NCBI GenBank assembly: GCA_903813345.2
Contig: CAIIXF020000006.1
Coordinates: 18,048,348-18,108,347, forward strand
Direction: 5' to 3'
Length of the DNA stretch: 60,000 nucleotides
From: Owenia fusiformis
Taxonomy: Eukaryota; Annelida; Polychaeta; Sabellida; Oweniidae
Made by a program: the position numbers and the translations under genes. Positions 37,123 to 50,179 of the stretch are shown in pieces (the stretch's first letter is position 1; the number at the start of each line of letters is the position of its first letter). Below the pieces are notes generated by a model. The model was given only the letters and a program-made list of their open reading frames with translations. It did not search any database and was not told the DNA's origin.

Positions 37123-37918
37123 TAAACGTCAAAAGTCAGAGCTTTGAAAAACACATTTTATCAAAACCATAATATGGCAACTAACTAGCGATATCCAGCT
37201 TCTGTGACTAAATAATAATACCCTAATTAAATTATTTTTTAATTGATTTTTAGCGCAAGGTCGAATTAATTGACGATAATCATATCGCTCTTTGATTAGT
37301 TGATTAATTGGTTGATTGAGTTCCTGAATCTGATCACATATTGCTGAACGACAATGCTGCTGTGGAACAGCGCAGTCATCCTCCTCTTTGCCTCCAAAAG
37401 TGATTTTTGTCAAATAAGACCATCATTTAGTAAAGTAAAGTAAGCCCAGTATACACCAATAGGGCAAAATCCCACTTGCCCCATCGAGTCCCATCTATTC
37501 TTGTCCCGTCGAATCCCAACTTGCCCCATCGAATTAATCTCACGGAATCACATGGGACTTCGATGACTTAGCCCCATCGAGCCCCATCGTAACGGAATCA
37601 ACATCTGCAATTAAAAATCGAAAAATAGCATTTTTATCCAAAAACATATTATAGTAAGTTGGCATTAGAAAATGCATAATTTGTCGTATTGGTCCTTTTA
37701 TTTTAGAATACACCAAACAAAAGATACCATAATTTCATTATCGGAATGGAGTCCCACTCAAAGATGAGAGGTTTGAATTTTGAAATATATCGAACGTGTT
37801 AATGATTGACGAGGGCCATAAATGATACAAGTCGAAGTCGTTCTTGTGGACTTCAGGCAAGTGAGGTCTAAGGGGGTGTAGAGCGGAGAAATTGTGACAG
37901 TCTGGAAACTGAATCAAA

Positions 37919-38620
37919 ATGGATAAAATCAACCTGACGGAACTCGGGAAAAAGAAGGTCATCGAAGTGAAAGGATGGCAGTTCAACTACCGAGAGATTG
38001 TCATCTTTGTATGCCTATGTGTCAGTTTAATAGCCACTCTTGCTTTGACGATTGTCGTCGCGACCAAGGGAAGTTCTGGGAATATGACGGGTGGCACAGA
38101 CGGACAAACTGGCACTGTCCCACCCATGGCTGATGATGTATGCATGACTCCGCCATGTCTCGAATCAGCGTCCTATCAATTACTAGACATGAACAGAAGC
38201 GCTCATCCATGCAATGACTTCTACAATTTTGCATGTGGACGCTGGCCGATGCTTAGTCCTCTTAACCCTGACGAATCTGAAGTGACGCCATTTACCCGCA
38301 TGAATGGCGACAACCAGGAGAAACTCCGGAGGATCCTTGAATCTACCGACGGCCATGATCCAAACTGGGCAACTGGTAACAAAGTAAAGGCAATATTCGG
38401 TACATGTCTCAATGAATATGACAAGGGATTAGAAGGTGGAAACGATCTGCTTGACGTTATTAGAGACTGTGGCGGCTGGGACGTGACGGGAGATTGGGAC
38501 GCACAGTCCTCGAATTTCCTCTATGCGTTCGAAAAAGTCCACATTGATTATTGGACTGACGCACTCTTCCAGTTCAGAGTGGGCACCGACTGGTATGACA
38601 CTACAAAGCGTATTATTGAG
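37919..38620 (+). CDS. Upstream alternative or duplicated first exon of M13 gene
   Basis: An open frame of 234 codons from an ATG in good context (AAAATGG) to a GTAAGA donor at phase 0. It encodes a short cytoplasmic tail, one membrane segment at about residues 26-50, and the start of an M13 ectodomain: CMTPPCLESASYQLLDMN, PCNDFYNFACGRW, and [20 protein letters not shown]. It is a paralogue of exon 39249-40037, which ends at the same codon and phase. No further M13 exons lie between the two, so it either splices to 40369 as an alternative first exon (giving 770 residues) or is the surviving 5' piece of a duplicated gene. Confidence 0.8.
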
Positions 38621-39248
38621 GTAAGATTATACGATTTAACATATCCTTTATTTAATATACGTTTCGTTGCGTTGCGTTTAATTTGGTCAATGTTTCAATA
38701 TACAAAATGTAAATCTAAGAAAATATGCATTCCAATTCAAACAGGGGAAGTTTTAGGGACATTTTAACCACGAGATGTATCATAAAAGACTTACAAAATA
38801 AAAAATTACAAAACCAAAATATTTCCCTGTCATGAAATCCCTGACACAGAGGCACGTGCAAATATGATTGGAACTTTGGACAATCACACAGTAATAAATC
38901 AGAGACGCTCCTTTTGCACATGATATCCCAGCCATGAGAGCCCTCGAAGAGGTGCAATAAAGGTATGGAAGGGGAACTATCTCGTATTTTATGACCATTA
39001 GTTGCGGCCTGAAACAATAGACAATTACAGATAAACCTCCTAGAGAGTTGTAGAATTCTAAAGTATTCTCCAAAAGCTAATAAAACTGGAGTTCAACAGA
39101 TAGTAAACGGGTCCAAAGGATCATTCCTGATTGAAGTGACCAAGGGGAGTGTTGCCGCATTCGAAGCAGCCATAACAGCAGTGTCCGGTGAAGATTTCAT
39201 ATTGTAGGAGCTTTGAAACCGCCAGGTTCAGCAAAGGACTAAATCAAT

Positions 39249-42200
39249 ATGACACAACCGTACGCGGGGTTCGATAATCCCTCCTTCGGTAGCAATACTG
39301 ATGGGGTTGTTATGAAAAATGCTACATCAACGGGGCCAAGTGTTAATATTCCAGACAACATCGAGAAAAAAGGCATCACAAAATGTTGTTCTGTGAGGGA
39401 AATTGTGATGCTCGTAATAACATTAGTAGCGTTCGTCGCAGCAATTGTTTTAGCCATCGTTGCGGCTGGAGTTCAGGTTCCAGGATTAACACCCGTTCCT
39501 AGCAATCAAACAGGGGGTGGTACCGGGGAGGGAGGTGGTAGCACTACAGATGATTATTGCCTTACTCCCGGTTGTTTAGAATCAGCTTCCTATGGACTAC
39601 TCAATATGGACAAGACATCTAATCCCTGCACCAACTTCTACAACTACGCATGCGGACGATGGACCGATTTCAACAAGATTTCACCCACACAATCCGAAGA
39701 AACCGTCTACAGTGAAATGTATGACAGGAACATGGATAAAATTAAACGAGTGCTTGCTGCAGACACCCAGAGAGATGTACTATGGGGCACTGAACGAAAA
39801 CTGAAAGTCATCTTAGAGTCTTGTCAGAACGATTTCCAGAAAGAGGTCGTGAAGGCCCAGCCGCTTTTGGGGGTGATGGACTTTATTGGGGGTTGGGATG
39901 TCTTCGGCACATTGGACATAAAGAACTGGGATTGGGAGAAACACTTGAAGGAGGTTCATATTGATTATTGGACAGATGTCATGTTCAACTTTAGAGTCGG
40001 CACGGATTGGTATGACACTAACAAACGCGTTATCGAGGTGAGCATCATACAAATGCGGAAATGTTTGAAAACGCAAAAAACATCCAAATATGTCCATGTT
40101 AAATGTCATTAGTCACACTGATTTAGTATCATTAGTCACGCTAAACGCAATGGATGAGCAGATAAGCATAATTACGTAATATACCAAACAAGAGAGGGCT
40201 GACAAGGTTGGAGAACTAAACAAAATCACAACACACACCGACACAAATCTAAACACACAACATCCCGTATCATACAATTAATAATAATAATGTTGAATAT
40301 TCTAAAAAGTTCTATTTATTTTTGGTACCTCAGTTATATGAATGAATTAATGTTTGATTTTCTACTAGGTTGATCTCGGCGGTCTTGGCATGTCCTACTG
40401 GCATTACACCAACCCAGACTCTGAAAGGGTAGGCGTTTTTATAATTGTTTTATTGTCTATCTCTTTGCTTTTATGTTTACAATATTGACGCTAAAATAAG
40501 CTTCGTTGAAAGCAATATAAGAGTACTATTTCTAAATTAGTTTGACTATGATTTGGTCTCATACATTTCCCTTGCCAATGGCATTGCTTAATAATTCCAT
40601 GTGTTTCAGATAAGGACCGCTTACATGACGTACATGAGAACCGTGGCCGGTTACCTCGTCAGAGATTCCAACACAACGCTGGACTTCGCCACCCAGGAGA
40701 CCAGGGTCAACAGATTCGTCAGAGATGTCATGGAAGTGGAGGGCAAATTGGCCAATGTAAGTCTGGGACTTTATTCGATAAATCTATGACAAGATCAACA
40801 GATAATGGTAGGGAAGGGTTCCCATGGGCTAATTTTCTCAATATCCATTGGTTTAGACCGGGGATTAAAGCAATGGATTTAGGAACGCCTAAAAGTAAAA
40901 CTATATTATTTCAATCGCGAAAGTTTTAAAGATTTAAAGGCCAATGTAGAAAATCAGTCTCTTGTATATCATTCATCGACAATAGTAAATGATACAAAAT
41001 CGTTTGTTAGAGGGTCATAATGATAATCTTGGTGAATCGTTCATAAGAATAAAATTAATGATAACAATTTAGATGTTGAACGTTTTATCGATGTACATGT
41101 AGATCACTGCAAGGACACTGCCAACACAAAACCCACACGACGTTGAGGAGCGAGTCACCATTAACCAAATGAAAAGCATGTATCCAGGGGTGAGTTAATT
41201 GAGGATAACTCAACAATCTTGAACTGAATTTAAAAATAAATTTTTAAAATAGTGAGAAAGCACAAATGGCAACCCTAGGAAAAATACTCATTATCAACCC
41301 CTATTTATCAGAATTCAGTTAAAACGTCAAACGATTTATTTATAAACAAAAACCGATGATGTTACTGTAGTAGTCACAAACTCCCAATCTTTTTACTCAT
41401 CAGCGCGTGTACAATAAGAATTGTGTTTTTAATTTTCAGATTGATTGGGTGGAATTCTTTATGTATATGTTCCGAGACTCCGGCGTTGACGGTAACACCC
41501 CTATTGTCATATTGGAGAAGGACTATATTAACCAGATGGCCATGTATATTGCAGGATTGGGCGAAAACAAAGCAAGGTATTTTTAAAATATTGTCAACGT
41601 TAGACATGACGTCATTAGGTTTTATATCCTATCTTGGGCTGCGTTTTTTCTTTCTAACTGTTAACGCTCTTATGCATTTATCATTCTTGTTTTGTAGAAT
41701 ATTCATTGGTATTACCCCTTTTAGCACTTGTGTATACCTAATGTCATTTATAGGATGATGAACAACTACATGACATGGCGACTGGCCCAGAACTTTGCCC
41801 AGCACCTCTCCTGGGACTACGTTCACGCAAACCGGGAGTTCTATGTCGCCCAGACCGGCAATACGGAGTTCCTCGGCACCTGGCAGTTTTGCTTCGACAT
41901 CCTAGCTGAAAAGATGGACCTCGCTCTTGGATCTCTTTTCGTTCAGGACCACTTTGCTGATGCTTCGAAATCGGACGTAAGTGAACTTAAATATATGTAT
42001 AGCATGGCTGATTACATTCTCCATTCAAGATTTTGCATATTTTCACTTAGCACAGCTGACCAGAGCACCAGACCAGAAGGCACTACCCACTGCCCATACG
42101 ATCCTTGAAATATTGAAAGCTGTCATACATCTATTCAAATTGTTATGATGACACCTTAATTGACCTCGTTTCGGATTGCCATTCAAACGTATTGATAAAT

Positions 42201-45200
42201 TTAATTTCTGTCATGTCAGAAGGACAGAATGGTCATATGGATATTATTTTTTTTATATTTTAGCTACACGACATAGTGACCTTATTAAAAGATGCCTTGT
42301 ACTTTCGCCTGGACAACCTCATCTGGATGGACCAGCAGACTCTTTGGAGAGCCAGAACAAAGGTAGGGAGTGATTACGTTGAAGACGTGATAATGAAATA
42401 TACATGTTATACCTGTGGCTAGATATATATCTCGTCGATCTGGCTATTCAACAGGTTGAGGTGCTTGTATGAAAATACCAAATCATCGCTCGATGTTATA
42501 TGTTTTGGATAGTCTAGCACCCATCCCTCGATGTTAATCTTAAAATCTTAACATTATCATAAATACCTTGAAACGCCAATTGTGTTTGATAATTTTTTAA
42601 TCTATTTTAGCTCCAAGCTTTAGATGACAAACTGGGATACGATGAACTTTTACTGGACCATGACAGACTTGATACATTCTATGATGCTGTAAGTATTCTA
42701 GAACATCGTGAGCTTGCAAACTTTCGATTTATGCATGCTCGGGTCTAATTATTTTGAATTAGAACACAATTTCAATCCACATTTCCCCAGACCCATTTCA
42801 ATTTTGAAGTAGAGGTGGAAGTGTAAGGGTAGGGGTTAGTAAAAATCAAAATATTAACTGATGAAACGAAAAAACATCATTGGTTTTACATTTATGAAGA
42901 CCTGTGTAGTTTATTTCATATTCTATGCCTTAGGTCTAATATTAGCTGCATGATGTTTTCTACACGTATACTAAATGTACCCGTATTTTATACTTCTGAT
43001 TTTCAGTTAATGGTAAACCCAAGAAGCCATTTTGGAAATATCCTAAATCTGGGCAAATTTGAAAAAGTGAAATGGAACAACCTTCTCTCTGACGGAGAAG
43101 ACAAGGCAGTTTGGAGAATAAAGGTGTTTGCTACTGAGGCAAGATATGCGCAGTCCTGGAACGAGGTCTTGGTACCCGCTGGTATTCTTCAGTTCCCCAT
43201 CTTCAACAAAAATATCCCCAAGTATCATAACTATGGTGCCATGGGAGGAAACCTTGCTGCTCAAGTGTTACTGGCTGTTGATGAACTTGGTAAGAGGGTT
43301 AGACGCCGAGGCACTGCTCTAGCTTTGCATCGTGGTTCTAGTTGATTCCCTAGTTCCCTACTCTAATAACTTGGATTTACTCTAAAATTATATGTGCGAA
43401 TTTGAAATAAATGCTTAAATTAATTGAAAAATTTAACACTTGAATAATGTGTTTGCAAATAAATACATACAACCATTGTTTAACCAGACATTTGCAAACT
43501 TTGGTTATAAAATCTAAATAATGGAAATTAACATCACGTTTATTATCTATTATTTCAATGTATGGCACTAGGTGGTTGGTACCTGCAGAATGGTACAGTC
43601 TATGACTGGTGGACTAGTTGGACTGAGACAGAGTACCTCAAGAAGAAGCAATGTGTTGTGGATTACTACAACAAACAAACTGCTGGGCCTTATAAACTAA
43701 CCAACTCAGACACCCAGGGAGTCACAGTAAGGATTACACGAATTACATACTTACAAAGTATATTCAGATATTCCAAGTTAATCAAATCAGTGAACAAATA
43801 TTTTTAAAATCTCAAATGTAACCTTCATTGTTTTATGAGTATGATTGTGAAACACAGCTGATTTAAAAAAATATAATTGAACCATATGTCAAGGGTTGAT
43901 ATGAAAATGGCTGCTCTTTCATACAGACTACAGTGCAGAAAAAAATGTCCGCGCTTGCACTGGAAAAAATCATGGGCCCCTAAAACCAAAACGTGGGCCC
44001 AAATTTTTCAAAACATAAGGCCCATTTTTTAATAATTTTGCCTAAAAAGCCAAATTATGACCAAAAAGGCCCATGTTTTGGGGTATGCCCCCCTCTGGAT
44101 CTGCAAGTGTAGTGTAACAGACCCTCGAATTCCTCCACGATTAAATTTCTTTCAGATCCCAATAGATGGCAGTAAATATGCCAGGAATGCCATTGCAGAG
44201 ACTGGTGGAGTAAGGATAGCATTGCAGGTCAGTCAATCAATCTCATTCTGAAAGTATATTTATGAGTCAAGTATATTTCTACTAACTTATTATTACATTC
44301 CGTCTCATTGGATAATGGGTGGTTATATTATTTCAAAGGAAGATGAAACATACTATTTTAACACCATGAACATAACAGCGGAACTGTATAAATCTTTAAA
44401 ACTGATTAACCTGATAACTTGAACATGTTAAAAGCATGCTGATCGAATAATTCTTATTTCAGGCATACAAAAAGTACATGACTATGAATAAAGAGAAGAT
44501 GGCGCCAGGTCTGGGGCTCACAAACGAACAAGTCTTCTTTGTTTCCTGGGCTCAGGTATATACCTCAAACTTAATTTTACCTCAAAATCAACTTGAACCT
44601 CAAAGTCTCTTTCACCTCAAAATCAACTTGAACCCCAAAGTTAATTTCACTTCAAAATCAACTTGAACCTCAAAATCAATTTCACCTCAAAATCAACTTA
44701 AACCTCAAAGTCAAGTTTTACCTCTTTAATTTTGCCTCAAAGTCAACATTTCCTTCAAAGCCATCTTTTATCTCAAAGTCAACCTTTACATCTCAAGGTC
44801 AACTACTAACTCAAATTCATCTCGAAGCCAAGTTATTAATCAAAATCAATTTTTACCTGACAGTAAATTTTGTTTAAAATCGTACTAGAACAAATATCAT
44901 CTTCATTTCAATGTTTAGAAATATAAATATTAGGGGTCATGTTTTTCTCAGAAAAATTAAATTGCAGGCACATACTGATAAATTCGGATAAAAGGTTGAA
45001 AGGTATACGTGCTACATGTACGCTGACCCCAAAACCTTCGTCAACATTGTAATATTAGAAATCCGGATTTACATTTGTTATGACTTGATGTATTTTGAAA
45101 TCGCCAAAAATGAATTAAAAATGAATGTATATTTCAAAGTATTTCTGATATCATTTCATTAATTGATTGGCTTGATTGTAGTCCAAGTGTTACAACAGAC

Positions 45201-48059
45201 GTGATACATATTCATACAACCTAGTTAGTGGCCAGAACTTCGTACCAGAAGACATCGTGTAAGTAAAACAGGCAAAATCCAAAAAGTTTTGAACAAGTGT
45301 GAAGATAGTCAACGAGGCATTGTTTGAGATTACATTAGGGAAATCGCTCTTGAATTCAAATGTCAAAATATGGTGAAATTATGAGACTATATGAAAACGA
45401 TATATAACAATAAATTTAAGCCACCTAACCCTACTATCACACCAAACTAGTTCTCACTACGTTCTCGAAAACGGGCTTCAACTGTGTACGAACGGACTGG
45501 ACCTACTAAGAACCGCTTGGGATCTTAATACAAACTCCATCGAACGTACTCGAACGGGTAGGTCCTTTAGAACTTAGACAATGCTCAAAATGTTCTCGTG
45601 GTCGTCACGTTGTACAATTACAACGAGTGACAACGTACTAACGACGAGCTGGACGTACTACGAACGGAATCGTCGTACTTCAATCCTACTAGGGCCGTTT
45701 TAAAAACGAGTTGAACTGTCCGAGGACGTGTTAAGAACGAGGGAGAACGTATTTAACACTGCTTATGAACGAGTTAGCAAAAATATAGCTATCACACCAA
45801 ACAAGTTGCCACTGCGTTCTTCAAAACTGGTTTTAAACTGTGTGCGAACGGAATGAACGTAGCTGCAACTTTCTAAGGTCTATTTACGAACTTTATGAAC
45901 GTTCTCAGACGGGAATGTGATTTCAGAATTTTGAATCGATTCAAAATTCCATCTCGTTCGCAGTTCGTTCAGGTCGCACCACGTCGGTGTGCAACGTAGT
46001 ATAATGCGTCCCTTAGTCTAGAAGGTCATCATGACCTGATTACAGACCGGTATGGTCGCCATCGAATTTTGAATCGATTCAAAATTCTAAATCACATTCC
46101 CCGTCAGGGAAAGTCCATGAAGTTCGTAAATGACCGTAGAACATTGTCACGGTGTATAAGCCAAACGCTCCTACATGCACGACGGAGCGTTTCATTACTG
46201 AAATTAAACAAAGAAACGCTCCGGAGTAGGAAAACTGGCTGGCGGGAATGATGAGTCATCTGACGATTTCCCCAATAATGGGAATAAGAGGTATGAGTTC
46301 CATATTTCGAGTATACCATTCGATGGGTGTGATATTCATGTTGTACTTGGCTGGCTGTTGACGTTTGAAGCAATTAGGAAGAGCTGTACGAAGCAGTATA
46401 GTAATCAAAATTCAAAAACGTATTTGTCATTCTACCGGTCAAAACCCCTTTTGTCGATACATGTGATTAGTTGAACCAAGATTAGAGAACCAACGTATAT
46501 TTTAGTCAAATTCCAATGCTTCAACGCACCATACATCATCGTAATAGTGATTTGATGACCGAAAATCCAGTCTGAAAAATGATGACATTCTCATATTCAA
46601 GAAACGCTCCGATCTGGTTAACACAGTGAACTGGAAACGCTCCGGTAGTCTAGATCAGTTTAGGAAATATATAGCTTGCCTTTCCTTTTTAGGAAGAGAA
46701 AGAAAAGATCTATTATACCCCTTGGCATCAAAAGAAGAAAGACTTATTCACATATAAATTTTAGTTTTTTTTCTATAGTTTTATGATTTAGCACACATGT
46801 AGGCATGACATCATCTAATGTAAGCTTAAATCAGCTAGTTGCACGTTTAGCACCACCAGGTTCAGATGTTTCAATTTGCCTAACAAGTACAACACGTTTT
46901 TGAAAGATAGATTTAATTCGGAACTCTTCTCTAATAATCTGAAAATGATATCAAAACAAAATGGTAAGAGCGTTTCTAAAATTGTGTTCTAAATCGACGG
47001 AGCGTTTTGAGGAAAACAAGCGATTTTTCGAGAACAAGTAATGGATTTGGACTGGGATTTTAGGAAATGAGAATATACGAGTTTGTGATCTACTATTTTA
47101 ACAGAAAGATTAACGTTTTCATAGAAATACTAGTTTAATTCGTAATTTGTGGTCAAATCGTCATCTTCAGATTCGTTCGATCTACACTACGGAGCTTTGA
47201 TCAAGCAAATAACAGTTTACCACCAGAAGTTGAATAAATAAGATCTTTGCTCACGGTATTGTTCATCGAATGGTACATAATATTTCACCATAACATATGA
47301 TATGTAAGAGAAACGAGAGAAACAATACTTACGGTCATAGTGGAATCTTCATTAGCCGCCATTTTATTTCGCTCCGGAGCGTTTCCGCGTAAATGAAACG
47401 CTCCGTCGTGCATGTAGGAGCGTTTGGGTTATACACCGTGATTGTAGCTACGTTCATTCCGTTCGCACACAGTTTAAAGCCAGTTTTGAAGAAAGCAGTG
47501 GCAACTTGCTTGGTGTCAATCTAGAGGACCTACCCGTTCGAGTACGTTCTATGAAGTTTGTAAATAGACCCCAACCGGTTCTAAGTACGTCCAGACCGTT
47601 CGTACACAGTTGAAACCCGTTTTTGAGAACGTAGTGAGAACTAGTTTGGTGTGATAGTAGGGTTACAGCTATGTTTTGTTTTGTATGTTAGTTACAATAG
47701 TTTTGTTCAAGCATATAGTTGAGAGTTTATATTTAATGTACATTTATTTAAGAGTTGTGATACACCTTCGATTCTGCCTCAGCGTTAATAGAATTGTAAT
47801 GCACACATTAAGATTTTGCCATATTATATTCCATTTGAGTTGTGATTCACCTTAAGATTTGGCCATATTTAGTTGTGATACACCTTGGAATTCTGCCATG
47901 TTTTATTACAAATAAATGGAGTTGTGATACATCTTAAAATTCTGCCTTTTTTATTCCAGTGTTAATGGAGTTGTGAGTAACCTAAAGGAGTTTGCTGATA
48001 CATTCAAATGTGCTGCTGGGACGCCAATGAACCCCCCAGACAAGTGTGTCGTATTCTAG
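39249..48059 (+). CDS. M13 (neprilysin/ECE) family ectoprotein, catalytically dead
   Basis: Exons 39249-40037, 40369-40428, 40610-40756, 41103-41189, 41440-41576, 41754-41976, 42264-42362, 42611-42688, 43007-43289, 43572-43726, 44156-44227, 44463-44555, 45182-45258 and 47960-48059 join in frame to 799 residues. It is a type II membrane protein: one hydrophobic segment near residues 51-75, then Gly/Ser linker and the M13 fold, with [30 protein letters not shown] and a C-terminal CVVF. Active M13 enzymes cleave small peptides using HExxH and ENxxD zinc ligands. Here HEITH aligns to AQVLL (residues 625-629), ENIAD to NAIAE (697-701), the transition-state His near the C-terminus to Phe in NFVP, and the final Trp to Phe. 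The frame and cysteines are intact, so this is a maintained pseudopeptidase rather than a decayed gene. Confidence 0.88.
44575..44800. repeat. Degenerate ACCTCAAA tandem repeat in M13 intron
   Basis: About ten units of roughly 22 bases built on ACCTCAAAATCAACTTGA begin just after the donor of exon 44463-44555 and decay rightwards. The first ACCTCAAAC lies only a few bases inside the intron. Confidence 0.75.
45428..47663. mobile_element. 2.24-kb foldback element with segmented inverted arms
   Basis: In the last M13 intron. The left arm has three blocks: 45428-45562 (CTACTATCACACCAAACTAG), 45786-45905 (TTGCCACTGCGTTCTTCAAA) and 46141-46231 (CACGGTGTATAA, ACGCTCCTACATGCACGACG). The right arm has their reverse complements in mirrored order at 47521-47663, 47437-47520 and about 47371-47436, there contiguous. 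Both ends abut TA, a possible target duplication. Extra sequence at 45563-45785 and 45906-46140 separates the left blocks. The central part carries repeated AACGCTCCG motifs and no transposase. Confidence 0.75.
47749..47958. repeat. Tandem copies of a splice-acceptor region
   Basis: About four degenerate units of roughly 50 bases with GAGTTGTGATACACCTTAAG and ATTCTGCC lie directly before the last M13 exon. The true acceptor and exon start (ATTCTGCC, pyrimidines, CAG, then GTTAATGGAGTTGTGAGTAA) are themselves the last unit of the series. Confidence 0.7.
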
Positions 48060-48516
48060 AGTCTCACCATGTAGCCGCCGTAAGAACAATGCACTAAACA
48101 TGTATTCAAAGGGACACAACACAGCCTTCATCAAAGTATATATCTGATGAGAAAACTGCTTTATTCGCCAATTGAAAAGTGTAGAAACTGATATGCTCAT
48201 ACTTGCAGAACACAGATAAAATAGTGAAAGTACTATTTCAAGATGATCGTGTTATTGTCTCATAAAATAGACATTCACATTAGGGTTATGTAAATATAAT
48301 TTGTACATAAATATGTATCAAATAAGTAAATATTGATTAAGTTTAAAGGTCGTGTGTTACAAATCTAAATGATATGAAAAATACAAGATCTTTAAAGGGT
48401 TTACCAATAGATATTAAACTGTATATACAATGAATTCCATTTGATTATGTAATGACTTGTGTTGAAGCTAATGAAATATATTTGAGACCAATGTGCAATA
48501 ATTTAAAATTTACACT

Positions 48517-48522
48517 AATAAA
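48517..48522 (+). promoter_or_regulatory. Candidate polyadenylation signal of M13 gene
   Basis: AATAAA lies about 460 bases after the M13 stop codon. Other hexamers occur further on (for example near 49046), so the choice is uncertain. Confidence 0.25.
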
Positions 48523-49396
48523 CAGAACATAATATGTACAATGGAGACATTACTTTTGTTTTATTTGTCAAATGTAAAAATAATAGGTAAAAAAGTCTAA
48601 ATTACTAAAGTTCCTGTCAACAGGGACTTTAAGTTACAATATACAGTATACAAATATAAAATAACTTAAACATTCACTTCGCTTGTATTTGTGAATGCAA
48701 CTTTCGGCTTTCTGTTACCAGATTAATCTATGAATGGGATAGTGGGAGGTACTATTCATATTTAAATGAGTTGTCCATAAAATAGTAAGTTAATCCGGTA
48801 GCCCACAGGCGTTAGTTCCATTCTCGAATACAAGATTACATTTATATACAGGAAATGTGTACACACTTATTTTTTAAGTAACACATGACATTTGATAAAG
48901 AGCTGTCTTGAGTTTTCTATAGGATACTCACCACAAGATATTATCCAATGATCCTTTTTTTCTTTTAAGTGAGCCAAGGCTAGCATAATGCATAATTGCT
49001 CTCATCATTGAATGAATCATTTGACAAAATTGAAAATGTCAGTAATAAAGGTATAAACCAATTGTGTAAATTGTTGAATTGAAATACATTTGCAAACCCC
49101 TAAATTGGGTATGGTAAAAGTCTTATTATACTAAGTACAAGGTATGTTCAATAAAAAAACAATATATGAAAATGAGTAGTTTTTATTGAATGATCCTTGT
49201 TCATTATTTTGATCACTGATGCTATTGAGGTCACATTTTATAGCTCACATAATCTTAAATTGTATAAATACTTCAGAGATTTACTATCCCATATTATGCA
49301 TATCAAATGTTGTTGAACTTCCATATAACATAAACTGATCAAGGACGAAGACAAGGATCAATAAAGATAAATAACTTACAAAATTCTACACTTATC

Positions 49397-49428
49397 CATG
49401 GGCTTTCAACTAGAGTTGAAAGCCCATG
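49397..49428. repeat. CATGGGCTTTCAA hairpin, copy 1
   Basis: A perfect 14-base inverted repeat (CATGGGCTTTCAAC and its complement) with a four-base loop. The same hairpin with a different loop is at 59537-59569, and a weaker relative is near 4610-4634. Confidence 0.8.
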
Positions 49429-49958
49429 ACTTATCTAACTCACAGAATGTGAACATTTAGTGCCTCCTAGCAAACACAACTAAAACAATCATACCTTTGT
49501 ATTAAATCATAAAAGTAGGCTAGTCAGCTGTCTAATTCAATTGTCTCAGTATTGTATATTTCGGAGGATTTCTTCTGACCAAAATTGCCTAATCTTCTCT
49601 CACAAAACGAGGGACAGTTGTCAAGTAAATCTCGTGTGAATAAAGTACCATTTTATAGACAATTTGGCACAAACAAACATCAGTCCATTGAACTGTCATC
49701 CCATATAAAATTAAAACTTGTGATAATTCGTCTAACTTCATGACTCGTGTGCTATCTTCTGTTATTTGTATAGGTGTTCTCAAACCGCCCGCGGTTTTTG
49801 TAACTCTGAAATGGAGAATTAAAACATGCAGCTTTTTTAGGTTTAAATTGTTAAATGTCACACAAAAAGTTTAAACCACTTTGGCTTATATTGTAGTCTT
49901 ACCCAATATCATCAAAGTGTCAGATGTAAAACTTTTTTTACATGTATGTAAATTAATT

Positions 49959-49964
49959 TTTATT
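49959..49964 (-). promoter_or_regulatory. Candidate polyadenylation signal of thrombospondin gene
   Basis: AATAAA on the minus strand about 215 bases after the thrombospondin stop codon. Confidence 0.3.
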
Positions 49965-50179
49965 ACAAGAAACATATAAACGCATCCTCCATAAGTAGGT
50001 CAACAGGAAGTCCACATTGGATATCATGTTTAAGTTTTGAAGCTTAATTGTGTTCCTCATTTACAATAAGTCAGAAAACTTTTGGAGGGTTAAGTGTATG
50101 TTGGTGATCAAAAGACATTATATTATTTGTTAAATATTAAAAAAGTTAAGAATATGATATGAATATTCAATATGATGAA

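Larger units (their letters stand above)
35605..37918. other. Intergenic region upstream of NR2E3 and the M13 gene
   Basis: These two genes are divergently oriented from this stretch, so both promoters should lie in or near it. No TATA box could be assigned. It holds the third TACCCT element (36462-36539), the second G-run element (36888-37122) and a short field of CCCCATCGA repeats at about 37478-37590. A GGATAATCC near 36138 would fit an OTX/CRX-type site, but one short motif is weak evidence. Confidence 0.45.
48060..50179. other. Intergenic/3' UTR region between convergent genes
   Basis: The M13 gene (plus) and thrombospondin gene (minus) converge here. No gene was recognised. A 32-base hairpin lies at 49397-49428. 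A 90-codon minus-strand open frame at 49589-49861 has no recognised domain and sits where thrombospondin 3' UTR is expected. Confidence 0.5.

Noticed and set aside
49589-49861. 90-codon minus-strand open frame after the thrombospondin stop
   Set aside because: No recognised domain, no splice link to the thrombospondin exons; likely 3' UTR or intergenic.
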